64,000 nucleotides of DNA. Origin: Anopheles merus. Taxonomy: Eukaryota; Arthropoda; Insecta; Diptera; Culicidae. A program made the position numbers and the translations under genes. The DNA is taken from NCBI RefSeq assembly GCF_017562075.2, contig NC_054085.1, positions 16,892,222-16,956,221 of the forward strand, read 5' to 3'. The number at the start of each line of letters is the position of its first letter. Positions within the stretch are counted from its first letter, which is position 1. Below are positions 44,201-56,100 of the stretch, piece by piece. The notes below the pieces were generated by a model. That model did not search any database, was not told the origin of the DNA, and saw nothing but the letters and a program-made list of their open reading frames with translations.

Positions 44201-46820
44201 ATCGCCAAACCCATCGTTGGTGCTATCGATACTCTTGTGTGTTATATCCTCGAAGGGAAGTAAACTCTAACAAGAAGCTGCCGTGTAAGTTAGCTGCATG
44301 TTATGGAGGAGAATGGAAAGGAAGTTTCGGTGAAGTGTAGTTTCGCCGGCTAACTTTGAGTTTGCAGGTGATACATGAGACGGGATCTTCAAACTATTGT
44401 AGGTAACGAAAAGCGCAGGCTTTCAGGTATCTCTTGGTTGTAATTTGGTATTTTAATATTTTACAAACTTTTGTTTTTTTTTCCCCGCTAAAATAAAAAG
44501 TTCCAGTCCACGTGTGTCCTGTGTCAAAAAGCTCTTCTGTAAAGTACTCTGCAGACGACTCGCTGGCGCCAACGTCCTCCGGACGTCCTCAGTACAGTCA
44601 TAAAAACCGCTCGCTTGGGAAAAGAAAGAACTTTGCCATCGGTTATTTCCAATCAGGGGAAATTCGTTCAGTTCGATTTATGGCCCACTTTTCTAAGGGG
44701 CAACTAGGCAGCGCGTAGCTGGCAACTGCTTTGCGGCGCTGTCCTCCGCTGCTGCTGCTGCTGGTTATGAAGTAATCGTTGACAGGCAGCTGCATTTGGG
44801 GTAATTAGTAACAGTAGTGGTTGATTGGGGGGGCAGTAAATTGGGTCATGATAAGCGATTGGACATCGCCAACATGCATATTGGATTACGAAGAGGGGAG
44901 TGTACATAGTCACAGTTACAAATTTAGCTCAAGTGATGTAGACGAAACGTGTACGGCGCTGAGTCTGAAGTGCGCTTAGTAGTGTTTGACGAATTCCATA
45001 AAAAAAGGATAATAGCTTTCTATGAAACCCATAACATCGGCCCCGTGACGCTAAGGAGACGGTCGCGAGACGCAATCGATTGACTACCATGTGGAGTAAT
45101 CGGAGAGCACGAGTACATGATTGCTTTATCGTTTCGACGAACTGCACGCGTTGCTCGTGTCTTCGTGCTTGCGTGTATAGAAACTCTTCCGAAAACCAAT
45201 TCGCCTCACAAAATTGCCTCAAACCCATACCCAGTACGGGATTTTGCGGGATCCGATTTGTTCCAATCGAAAATAGGAACGGAACGATGACACGCGTACC
45301 GAAGAGTGTGCCCGTTGTCATAGCCCCGAGAAGTACCTGGGATTGATACATACCGCGCGACTCGTCGTTCAGTACGGTTGCGTATGGGACTTGACATTGC
45401 CGTCAGATCAAAGACGTCGCCCAGATGGACCACACACTAGTGTCAGCTTTTCGTTTCTTTTTGTTGCTCCGAACTCTCTCCCCCCCCCCCCCCGAGGGGT
45501 CCAGAAATAGGAGGCCAGAAGGTAATGCGCCGCCGGAACCGAACCCGGTAGCTCCAGCCCAGTGCAGAGTGGAGCTGAAACGAATCAGTAACAGCGTTGA
45601 GGGAAGACACAGAAAGACTAATTTTAACCATCCTGCGCTGCGATCGTTCACGCCCAACTCACTAGCGCACAGCAACTGGCGCCTTCAGTTTCACGGGAGA
45701 TCTCCTGAGCGAGAGCGGTGTTTCTGAAGCCTCCCGCTTTCGGAGCCAGCCTCTTCTAATTACCACGCCAGCACGAACTTTGACCTCGACTTTGACGGAG
45801 TAGAATGATTTGTTTCGCAGCTAATTACCTGCTGCCGCCGGGCGACCAGCTGCAAGATCTCCGTCCCAGGGCGTGTTTTTTGTTTCGTTTGACTTCCAGG
45901 GACACGACTCCACGCAGCCATCAAAGTGAAGTAACGCACCACGAGAACCTCGAGCCGATACAGTGCAGTGAAGGGGTTTTCGGAGACGGGAAAGGCAAAT
46001 TATGCGCGGCACTTTGTATAAATAGCGCAGAAAATATGTTTGCCACCGCGCACGGGCCGGTACGCCCGTTTGATGTCGACGAGTGTGACGCTGCCTAGGG
46101 TTGTGACTTTCACGGGATCACCAAGTTCCGAGGAGCAACACCGTCGAACTAATTGGTTGTGGCATGGGTGCGCGGCATAAGAGTCACTCGATTGCGTAGT
46201 TGTAGGGCGTGTAGAGTGAGAAGGGAGAGCGAAACAAAAAAAATACAGAAGCACGTGCTTGTGTGTGTGTGTGTGTGCGAAATGGGCCGGCATAGATCAC
46301 TCATCACCACTATGCCACCCGTTGATAATTGGTTCGGGGTAGAAGATTGGCTCTGGGTCTGGGAGACTATTTTTGGAAAACCCCTCCCCGAGTTCGTCTC
46401 GGTTCTTGCGCGTGCATACGCGTGGAACGGAAGCGCATCGAGCGTGGAAGTTGGCGACAATAAATTTGAAAGTTTTGGCAAAATTTTTGCACTAAGCGAA
46501 TGGAATGCAGGGAAATGGGTTCGAGGAGGGAAGGTTTTGGTTGAATTTTGATGGCCACCCCTTTTAGTTGGCTTGGAATGTCTGTAGGGAAAGACTAAAA
46601 TGTTGCATTCCACAGTGAACTCACAGCGGTGAAGGGAAGGAGGATAATAAAAGCAAGGAACGTATGTGTGTGTGTGGTCTTTGGTATTTTCGAAGACGAA
46701 GATGCAGTTTTTAGTGAGATATGGCATTACAAAATGATTCAGACGGCAGGCACATTGTGATACAAAGCAATAAAAATCTTTATGAAGGCTTAGCATCGTG
46801 GTAATTAAAGATACTGACAG
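41261..46820. other. Gene-poor interval
   Basis: I see no supported gene in 5.5 kb. Short open frames on both strands lack domains or codon bias. A run of 13-14 C lies at about 45481-45494, and GT repeats are at about 46260 and 46660. A TATAAATA near 46016 has no associated gene. Confidence 0.4.
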
Positions 46821-46829
46821 TGAGATATT

Positions 46830-46930
46830 CAGGAGTTGTTCAGCTTCAACATACAGCACGCTGGCGAGTTACGCGGTTAATGCGTTCCGAAGACATCCAC
46901 GTAACTCGAATATCCACGTGAGTCGTTTAT
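46830..46930. mobile_element. Fragment related to the MITE at 52090-52475
   Basis: CGAGTTACGCGGTTAATG, then CGTAACTCGAATATCCACG, matches CGAGATACACGGTTAATG, then CGTATCTCGAATTTCCGCG, at the left end of the complete element, with point differences. Only the left part is recognisable. Confidence 0.45.
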
Positions 46931-46974
46931 TACCAAATATTCTCCAAATCAGAATGAGTCGAGAACCGCTCGTA

Positions 46975-47290
46975 ATGCTAGAAGGATTCATCCCAGTTCC
47001 CCGAGAGCGTTTCGTAATTTAAGGATGATCCTCTTGTGCAAATCCTTACTAGCTAAAATCCTTTTGTATGATGAGAGGCTTCAGGAAGGTTTCCACGCTG
47101 TCTCCTTGCGAGCGTTACCTAATTTAAGGATGATCCTCTTCTACAAATCCTTAGTAGCTACAATCATTTTGTCTGATAAGGCTTCAGGAAGGTTTCCTCG
47201 CTGTCTCCTTGCGAGCGTTACGTACTTTAAGGATAATCCCCTTCTACAAATTCTTGTTAGCTAAAGACCTTTAGTTTAATGAGGCTTTAA
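46975..47290 (+). repeat. Tandem repeat of ~104 bp, about three copies
   Basis: The landmark TTTAAGGATGATCC recurs at about 47018, 47123 and 47226 (the third copy with ATAATCC). Each is followed by CTTCTACAAATCCTTAGTAGCTA and GGCTTCAGGAAGGTTTCC with small changes. The spacings of 105 and 103 bases define the unit. No coding potential. It adjoins the MITE fragment at 46830-46930. Confidence 0.8.
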
Positions 47291-47299
47291 TCTCATAAA

Positions 47300-48576
47300 C
47301 GTCCCGACTAGTTTTTTGGGAACACCACCAAACCAAGTCTCTCCTGCGGTACCAAAAGTTTCCCAATTTACGGGTAACAATAATAAATTGTAAACATAAA
47401 CTTGACTTGTCCGCACACTTCACTGCATCACCACAGCAGTGTTCTTCAAAAGTTTCGAATCCATTTCCAATGCGCTCCGATCGTCCTTACGTACATCATC
47501 ACACGCACGGACTGTTGCGGTAATTCCCCCGGGGATAGCGATAGAGACACTCAGATCGACACTCCGTGCGTCGTATCGATTGCACCCGTTTGTCTGGAGC
47601 CTCGAAAACTTTACCTCCCTCCAACCGGCACCGGCACAAGCGGTAACTAAATCGAACCCATTGTACTCTGATTTACTGCAATTACTTACTGTTCCGGGGG
47701 TGCCATTAATCGAACTAGCTGCGGTGAAACACTCACCGCCGACTAACTTACCAATAAACGGGGAGGGAAGCTTTTAGCGGTCCCGGCGTAAATTTGGCGT
47801 AAACCACTTTGCGCATCAGCTGCATCAATGTAAGTGTTGGAATGTTCGTGTCCGAGAGGGGGGTTTTTCTCCATTGCTTTTCTTCCTACCTTTGTCGCAT
47901 TCTACTTCGTGCGTCCATCTCCGTGACATCGTGTGTCCCATCTGCAACTGCAGCCATTTTGGCGATCGAAATGGGGAAAGTTTTTCTTACAATGCTCTGT
48001 CACCCTTCCCCGTCCCCCCATTACGCAACCTTACGTGTCGCGTAACGTGCTGGACGCACCGGATGTGGTGGGTCTCACCCAGCTGGCGACTTGCGGACTT
48101 TGGCAGAGTTGCGTTTCCGGTTTCGGTAGGTCAAAACGTGTGCCAACGGTAGGGGGCTCGGGCAGTGGAAAAAGGTGCCATGTTGGTCGGTGTTTGAGTT
48201 TGAGCAAAGTACATTGTACTACTTACTGATGTGCGGTGAGTTTTGTTTAAAAAAAAAAGAGGTTTAGAGTGTTCTCAATTTTATCTTTTTGGATTGACGT
48301 AATGTATAAAATTCCGAGCAGTTACTGTAGCAATGCGTACGCAGGATGAAGTACAATGTTCCGTTTCGCGTATGGGAACGTAATACCTTAGTAAAACGGT
48401 ACGGCTGCGGAGCCCGCCAAAAGCCAAAACATCACGTAACTGAGGCAAAGTTGACTTAAACCTCACCCGTGAATGGGACGGTTCAACACGGGCTGACGAA
48501 ACGATAAAACTCTTGCTGGTGCAGCACCGTCATTGAAGCTAGTTATCTGTCGCAGGTCAGTGCTGCAGGTTGGACC
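47300..48576. other. Upstream region of the 48.6-kb secreted-protein gene
   Basis: No gene signal. Two weak core-promoter candidates lie upstream of the start codon: GTATAAAATT at about 48303, and GATAAAACTC at about 48503 with an initiator-like TCATT some 30 bases later. Neither is decisive. Confidence 0.35.
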
Positions 48577-50229
48577 ATGGAGCCCCGGTTACTCTTAACG
48601 TTGTTTCTGTGCCTGGCCGTCCGCGGGTGGTTGGATGATCCGGCACAACACAGTGCCGTAGCAGAGGCAGTGCACCCACGGGAGATTCACTTGAAGTTGG
48701 CAAAAACTTCGCAAACATTTGCGCCGAAAAAGAGTAAAGGATTTCTGTTCACTACGGAGCATCCCGAACCCAAGGAGCGGCCACCCTGTGAGGAGTGTGT
48801 TTTTCGCGTCGTATGTAAAGGCTCCAAGTGTGCGAAGGCATGTAAATATTGTGAAAAACATCCAGAGACAGGAGTGAAGGTAAACTTCGATTTTGATAGT
48901 GTTGCTGGCAGTGATTCCGACCAAGAAGACCATGACTATTGGGAAAAGGAACACAAACCTACAAGTGGACCTAGACATCACGAAGCGGTGACAAAGTCGA
49001 GCAAACCTTCTAAAACGGAACACAGACAGACACTCAAGGACAGTGACGAAACAGTGACCAAATCGAACGCTCTTACTAAAACGGAACACAAACCGACCAC
49101 TGCTCCCAAGCAACACGAAACGGTGACAGTGGTGGACAAACATATGGGACCGTTCCGGAAGTGGATTCACTCACGGAGAGAATTTCGAAAAAAGAAAATG
49201 GAAGAACGAAATGAGGCTAAACACGAAACCACTGTCAAACCAGCCGACGCTAAGAAGATTCATGAATCAGAAAATTCTAAAGTAAAAGACGACAAAACAA
49301 AACTGACCGACAAAATGACGACAGCAACAACATTGAAAGAGAAGGAAGCGCCGCACGATAAAACGAATGTGTTTAGTGTGGCAAAGCAGGAGGAAATGAA
49401 ACATGAAAAGTCAAACACGATAGTAAAAGACGACAAGAGATCAAATGAAAACAAATCGTTGGAAAAGTTAAATATTATAAAACTTCTTGACAAAGTCGTA
49501 AAAGATAAGGATCATCATGATAGTGACAAACATGAAGTGGACAAAGACAAGAACAAAGAACATGACACTAAAGAAAGTAACAAAATCGAAAAAAATATAG
49601 AGAAACATACAAAGGATCATGAAAACAATAGTAAAGGTAATGAGATTCATGAAATAGAGTGGGATTCGCTACTGCAAGCCAAGATAGACGAGGAAGTAAA
49701 GCATGACACATGGCCGTACGTGATCGGCAAGCTGCTGCAAACGGAAATAGAGAGTGCACATTACATGCTCACGAACAAACCGGTGAAGAAAGTGCTGAAA
49801 AGTATAAAGGACCGCTTTAAGCCCATTTTCATTTCCGTTAGTAAAGCTTTGGCCGAAGTATTCGCTACCGATGCTGCCGCGGCAGAGAAATCGCTGCAAA
49901 GCCTGCCAGCAACGACAGTAGCGCCGCCAGCGCCTACTAAGCTCACCAGGAAAGCGACGCACCTGTCAAAAGGGGCAGCTGTCAAAGCGAACGCGGACCG
50001 GAGGCGTATCAGGCAGCGGCAGCGGACGAGACCGGGGTTGGCAGGGCAAGCCATTAAGCTCAACGAGCTGGAATCGCACGGTGCAGGGAAGTCAGGGGAA
50101 GTAGTGAAAAATGAAGAATTGCACCCAGTGACACGGTGCAGCTGCAAACGTGTACGTCCGCGTAGAATTGATGCCCCGCGGGCACGAGGCCATCGACTTC
50201 GTGCTCATCGCCACTTGGATGGTGCGTAA
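48577..50229 (+). CDS. Uncharacterised secreted protein, Lys/Asp/His/Glu-rich, single exon
   Basis: 550 codons from an ATG in good context (GGACCATGG). Residues 1-17 form a signal peptide, so the product is probably exported. Near residues 69-94 is a compact cysteine block (CEEC, then C-x4-C-x3-C-x2-C) before an extended highly charged region. That region has loose repeats around TKSxxxxKTEHK and KDKxHD and is strongly hydrophilic. A helical, less charged segment (about 360-440) follows, then a basic Ala/Thr/Pro region. An AATAAA at 50590-50595 probably ends the mRNA. The last ~32 codons have poor third-position G/C, while another frame over the same bases looks more gene-like (see findings), so the C-terminus may be wrong. 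I do not recognise the family. Such composition is seen in matrix or mineral-binding proteins, but that is only an impression. Confidence 0.68.
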   Translation: MEPRLLLTLFLCLAVRGWLDDPAQHSAVAEAVHPREIHLKLAKTSQTFAPKKSKGFLFTTEHPEPKERPPCEECVFRVVCKGSKCAKACKYCEKHPETGVKVNFDFDSVAGSDSDQEDHDYWEKEHKPTSGPRHHEAVTKSSKPSKTEHRQTLKDSDETVTKSNALTKTEHKPTTAPKQHETVTVVDKHMGPFRKWIHSRREFRKKKMEERNEAKHETTVKPADAKKIHESENSKVKDDKTKLTDKMTTATTLKEKEAPHDKTNVFSVAKQEEMKHEKSNTIVKDDKRSNENKSLEKLNIIKLLDKVVKDKDHHDSDKHEVDKDKNKEHDTKESNKIEKNIEKHTKDHENNSKGNEIHEIEWDSLLQAKIDEEVKHDTWPYVIGKLLQTEIESAHYMLTNKPVKKVLKSIKDRFKPIFISVSKALAEVFATDAAAAEKSLQSLPATTVAPPAPTKLTRKATHLSKGAAVKANADRRRIRQRQRTRPGLAGQAIKLNELESHGAGKSGEVVKNEELHPVTRCSCKRVRPRRIDAPRARGHRLRAHRHLDGA

Positions 50230-52089
50230 GGGAAGCGAAAGAGGGAAATGGAGACGGAATAAGCTCTGATAATTGTCAAATAGCCAGCGGCAAACGACGG
50301 CCAAGGGGGCCCCGGGCATGCGACCGTCGTCGTTTGGCTGTGGGAACCGTCGTTTCAAATGTTTTGTAAATAAACCGTGCCGTGGACGTGTCTGCCGTTG
50401 TCCCACGTCATGTTTTGCGAGCAGCGACGAAATGTTTGTTGTACAAACAGTCCGCCCGTTGCAGGCGCCTCAGGTAGTGCACTAGAAGGTAGTGCAGAAT
50501 TACAACTGTTAGTAGTTAGTAGGCGAAAGAGAATTGTAAATGTCGTTCGGTGGAAGTGTGGTCGTTGCTAGGCTACATGCGATGGATAAAATAAAGATGT
50601 TATGCGTTTTGTTATGTACAAATTGGCTTAAGCTCATGTTTGAAACGTTGCGAGATCGTTACTTTGAGGTAATCCCATGAGGGATGAAGTGCCAGGATTT
50701 TGCAGCTTTGGAAACGTCAAAGGGCACGAAAGAAAACGTATATTGCTTTGTAAGGTTCCGTTTTGCAAAAAGCGCTCGCTTCGTTCGCTTTCCACGACCG
50801 AAATGAGTCGCTTTAATTAAAACAATCAAAATAGTTTTGCAACCAACCACCAACCAACGAACGCTGTAGTCATCGTCACCGTGCGCAGGTTTAAACAAAA
50901 ACACTTCCAAAAAAATATGTTGTTTGCCTTTGAGCCGCACAATTGTTGTGCGCTCGGCGGCTCGGCCCGACCCCCAAACACAAGCGCGGGCGAACCGGCG
51001 AACCCGCAGGAATGCTGATAGTGAGAAAAGTTTTGCCATATGTGCTTGCAAAATTGTATCCATTCGGTTTCGCGTACCATCGCCCCATTGGCTCGGCGAG
51101 ATGCCTGTAAAACGCAGATTTCTGGTTACACGAATAAGCAGTGCCGATGTCGCTGTTGTTGTTGTTGTTGTTGTTGCTGTTGGGTTGGGGTTGGGTTCCA
51201 GGTTTGCTGCAACAATTTTCACGTGTGCCCTGGAAGGCCGGAGTTTGTTGTGGCGGTTATACCAGACCAAGCTATATATGCACGTGGAATGAGTGCTGCA
51301 CCTGGCTGTGCGGTTTGCATACCCAAAGGACCATGGAGCGCCTGGAGTGGAGGGAAAAAACGTAGCAGAAAGCGTCTCTCTTATGCATATTTATGCGGTA
51401 AGGTTAGGTTGTTTTGGTGGGCGAAGTAATGCACCGAGCTGTGTGTTTGCTACCGTGCTGCGTTGCGTTGGCCAGTTGTGTACCCACGATGAACTCAGCA
51501 TTGGCGTAAACGGGACTACCTTTACATCCAGTGGTGCCTGCATATGTTTTGAGATTTTGGTTTTGCAAAGTGTTTGTTTTGTAAAGGGGTTTGGGGTGCA
51601 ACAGAATTGCTCTTAGTTGTGGTATAGTTTTTGTCCGATCGAAACTGCTCGTTAATATGTTATAGCTTGAATTGTTGTCTTTGTTGCTAGATAGATTGAT
51701 GTGCATACGAGTCGAGATTTAGATTGCATTGTATATAGATGAGAGTTATGATTGTTGTTATATGTTATAGGAGGACTGAAAGGATTGGTGCATAAGATAC
51801 TTTTTGGAGGTGCTGCTGCTGAGAAACAGTTTGGGTCATAAAACTAGCTGAGGTTTATTTTGTTGGTACTTATTATGCAAGGACCTCTCTATCTCCTCTA
51901 TTTCAGCGTCTGCTCGTCATTTGTGGATTAAGTAATTTTAATTGCAACTTGGAAAAAAGGGTTCAACTATCGAGACAAACTTCTTGAACAGTTTTTCTCA
52001 TATCTAACTCCAACAATCAGTAAAAAATGATAGAAAATCTAAAACGCTATTTTAATTACCATTAGGTGCTTATATAACAAATATCGATA
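50230..52089. other. 3' UTR of the 48.6-kb gene and gene-poor flank
   Basis: AATAAA at 50590-50595. A TTG-repeat microsatellite lies at about 51150-51180. Open frames here are low-complexity or very short, and I see no gene. Confidence 0.4.
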
Positions 52090-52475
52090 TACAGGCGATC
52101 CCCGAGATACACGGTTAATGGGGACCGAAAACGGCCGCAAAATACCGCGTATCTCGAATTTCCGCGTAAGTTCACGAGATTCGTGATTTCCAGCTAACCA
52201 CTAATTTACCCCGTATCACTAATTTGCGTATAATTTTGCAAGCAGGGGGCGGTTTTAGTCACTTTATGAGTTATTTGATATGATTCTGAGTGAATATAAC
52301 AGTGTTAAACCTTTTGAAATAGTTTTTAACATTCGATCAAAACTGAAATTATTTGGCAATTTACATTTGATGTGTCAAATCAGTACAATTTACTCAAAGA
52401 ATTGTCAAATTTAGAAAACCGTGTATCTCCGAATCCGCGTGTGACAGGTACCGTGTATCTCGGGGACCGCCTGTA
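52090..52475. mobile_element. Complete MITE with 26-bp terminal inverted repeats
   Basis: The first 26 bases (from TACAGGCGATCCCCGAG) and the last 26 (to CTCGGGGACCGCCTGTA) are inverse copies with one mismatch. The element is 386 bp, has TA at both ends as expected for Tc1/mariner-type insertion, and has no coding capacity. Sub-terminal CGCGTATCTCGAATTTCCGCG repeats the end theme. A diverged partial relative is at 46830-46930. Confidence 0.85.
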
Positions 52476-53039
52476 GTTCTTAGTTCTTTTCTGTATTGAC
52501 TAGATGAGGCATCTCGTTTCTCAATGTTAAAATATTTGGATATTCTTTAGAAATTGTAAAAAACAGGCGACTTTACTAAACTGTAATAAACGAAATCCTA
52601 ACCAGAATTGAAAAAATCAATATCTAGTATATCGAAATTGATATCGAAATTGTTGGTGAAATGGAACTAGAAAAACTACCTCAATTTACTTCAAGAACTA
52701 TTTCCTCAAAAACTCCATTAGATACATGATCTTCAGCACGCCATTGCACCATTGCACCAAAATCCTCCCATTCTGAATGATCTCGTTCTACGTTCCTGCC
52801 GAATTGTGTTCACCTTTGGCGCAGACTTTTCCAGCTGAAACCTCACACAATCTACACGATCGCCTGTGTAACGGCATCACATCGCTGGCTACCACCAGCC
52901 AGCCGCTCCCCAAAACCACCTTTCGGAAGAGATCGGAACGATCGTTACCGCGTGCACGGCAACCGACCAGCGACACGATGTAGCGATCATATTCGATCCG
53001 ATAATTCGCCACCAGCTCCCACCGCAACGGATTGGAATT

Positions 53040-53123
53040 TTAAATGAATTCCTCCAGCGTATACCCCCGCTCGAGCTCACGTTCGCGCACACTGTGCCGG
53101 ATTTGCTCGGTCCCGCGATCTTC
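53040..53123 (-). CDS. Possible terminal coding exon of an unidentified gene
   Basis: On the minus strand a GCGCAG acceptor is followed by 27 codons and TAA. The peptide is highly charged (EDRGTEQIRHS, then ERGYTLEEFI), and third positions are mostly G or C, like the true exons in this window. No matching upstream exon was identified. A minus-strand ATG frame just upstream (about 53275-53129) is open but unrecognised. Treat it as a lead, not an established gene. Confidence 0.28.
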   Translation of the reverse strand, partial: EDRGTEQIRHSVRERELERGYTLEEFI

Positions 53124-56100
53124 CTGCGCAATTTATGTCCGTACTCGAAATTTATCAGTTCGTGCATTCGTGTATTTGCTCAGGGCTCCCGCTCTGCGCC
53201 CAGCCCACCGACCCGATGCCATGCTGAAGTCATGCTTTTTTCGTGGTGCAGTCCTCCCGGAAAGAAGATGCGCGCGCATTTTGCGCGCGCGAGGCTGCGG
53301 AGAGACAGCGAACAGCGGTGTACTGCTGGTTCGCTTATATCTTAATCTCGACCTATCGCGTTATGCATCGTTCGGGGCGGAGGTGATGCTGGAGCTGGGA
53401 GAGACAGAGAGAGCATCTTTCCTTCCTGTTCGACGACACGGGCTGGTACGCTATACCGGAAAGCGACGAAACAGAGCATCGCCACGCCGCCGCACAAGAT
53501 ATGGCCAGATTTGTGCATTATCATTATCGATCGATTTCGATCGACATTATGTTTTCGTTTCTCTTTGGCTGTTTTTTTTGTTGCGTTTTTGTGTGGGTTA
53601 AAGTTGGGGGCGAAGCGAGGCGGCTAATAGCTTTCCTCATTGCAGGCGCGCGATCGAGTGCAAAATCGACAGAAGGAGGAAGAAAAAAAAAACGGTCGGT
53701 CCCCGGCGTTGGTACCGGAGCAACGCAAGCTATGGCTATCGATTACGAGTTTCGAGTTTTGTCCATTTATGCGAGCACGACCCGTGGGTCTCGAATGCCG
53801 CCGAAGAACCGTGGGTAAACTGAGCCGAAGAGGAGGAATAATGCTTCTGCCAATGCTGCTGCTGCTGCTGCTGTTGACGTTGTTACCGTGCTGCTGCTGC
53901 TGCTGCTCCTCCGGTGCCTTGTCATCGGCGAGCCTCCTGTCGAACCAAGGAACCGGGAACGACCACCTTGTTTTCAGCACGCCGTGCAGTTGAACTTAAT
54001 CACGATCGCGGAGAGCTTCACTTATTATTAGCTATTATGTGTAGGGATGAAGGCTTTTTTTGGGCTTTGTTCGCCAAAAGGTTTAATGTTGGTTTAATGC
54101 AACCGTTAAAACCTGAACCTTCTGAGAGACTTCAAACTACGGGGAGGAATTGTAAATCGATGTTGAGTGTACAATTAATGCCTAAAGTTAACAAGAACAT
54201 TTACAGGTCATTGTGGCCACCCTTGCCATGACATCTCGCGATGCCGTAATGTTAGAAAACGAACTCCATAAAATTGGGATAAATGATTGTTTTGAAGATA
54301 AAAGCTAATGGATATTAAGCTCTTCCCCGAGCATTCCTTTCATATGAAACCGTCTCCTTAAAATGCCTTACTTATGCGACCTGGCATATCTTCTATCTCC
54401 AATAATGCGCCTTCGTCCCCCCTCACCCCAAAACCTTGGAGTCGAAATAGGCTTTCCGTGCATGGATCGTGATTTTCTGCTCTGACCTAAGCTTAGGGCC
54501 TAATTTATGAGACATACGGAGCGGTTCCTATTCCAGCCGGCAGAGCCTCCCGGAACAAGGTCACGGGAAGGATTTGTGCATGAGAGTGCACAACCAAAAA
54601 TGGGCAACCTATTGAATTGTTTGTGCGGTTCGATCCGGTCGGCAGAACTGGGTGATCTCCACAAAGGCGTTCGGATTTTGTGCATTGCGCTCGTCGGGGC
54701 TTAGGTATTGATGAATGGTATCATTGTTGGGCTGTGCTGAGAAGGAAACTAAACAAACAATAATTTATGTCGTTTTAATTTAGGGAAAAGTTGATACGAA
54801 ATAGTGTCTTACAGCTCCGAATCGATTCGTTACACACACACACACACGGGCTAAATGAACCACTACTTTCCCGAGTTTGTCGAAGTTGATGACTCATTTT
54901 GGGGCGAAACTTAGCCAATCGTTCACATCGCATCGCAAAACCCCTTCTGTGTCTGTCCACATCAATTAAATGTGCTCAGATGAGCGACTCCCTCAGTGCC
55001 TCCCTTTCGCCTTCCTTACCGGCCGGGACACTGGCTTCGATACGCGTTCCAGTTGCTTGTTCGTTGACAAGCTGACGTCTGCTTCCACCACTCCTCGTGG
55101 TAGCACAAAAAACTGGCGCGGCAAGTACAGAGGGCGAAGGATCCTTCCAATAATCTGATTACATTAATCTTCTTCATTTTGGCTCTCATCGGTTTTATGT
55201 AGACTCTCTCTCACACACACAGACACAGACACAAACACAGACAGTGTGTGTGCGTTTTTTCCTTCAATTTTCTTTTGTTTCGTCCCGCATTATGCAGCAG
55301 CATCCTTCCCGCCGCTCAAGGACGTTTCGGGCTCGGGGAAAGCCTTGCGATTGCGCGGCTGGGGGAAAGATGATGAGTAGCGCACAATGTCCAGAACATC
55401 CGCTACCTACCCCCTTGTTTGGCGTGCTATTTGCCAACAATGGACTGTGTGGAGCGATTTTTCTTCTTCGCTTTTCGGCCTTCGTCCCGATCCAAAGTGT
55501 GTCCCTTACGGTCTGTTCTATGCCTTCGCCCCGGGGGCACACCAATTGCAATGGTTCCGAATCCGATTAAATGAATTGACAAAAGACAGGCTCAACCGTT
55601 CCGGGGGAAAAACAAAAGTCATGCACCAGCGTGTTTATGGATCCCGGAAAATAGGGAAAAAGGGCTCACGAAGAAGGACACACAGAGCGGACTGCGCTAT
55701 CTGGTTGGGGGAGGATTTTTTTTTGCGGCCGTTGTTGTACAGTATTCTACCACTTCCGGGGCGAGTTTGTCACTCAAGAATCGTAGAATTTGGCGCTAGA
55801 AACGGCTCAATGGTAAATGATGCGCTCGGCCAGGGAACGAGTGAGGCGCACAAAAAGATATTTAATTTTGGATCCCACAACTGTTGTCATGGTTTGCTGC
55901 TTGAATTAATTCCATCCCAGCGCGTCGTCTCCTTTCGATGACGTGCGGCGGAAGTGACGTTTTGGTTTTTGCAAACCAAACACCCAGTGCCTGGCCATCG
56001 CTTCCCTCCCCATCGTTTGATTGTTTGCTTGAGCAAAACATTAATATCATTATCATCGTTGAGTGAATCAATCCAGCAGCAGTAGCAGCAGCAGCAGTGG

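Noticed and set aside
46975..47290. Regularly spaced repeats that could suggest a CRISPR array
   Set aside because: The genome is eukaryotic, and the whole 104-bp unit is repeated rather than a short repeat with unique spacers.
53841..53993. 50-codon frame starting with poly-Leu and poly-Cys, signal-peptide-like
   Set aside because: Produced by CTG/TGC repeats. The rest has no features and there is no supporting splice site.
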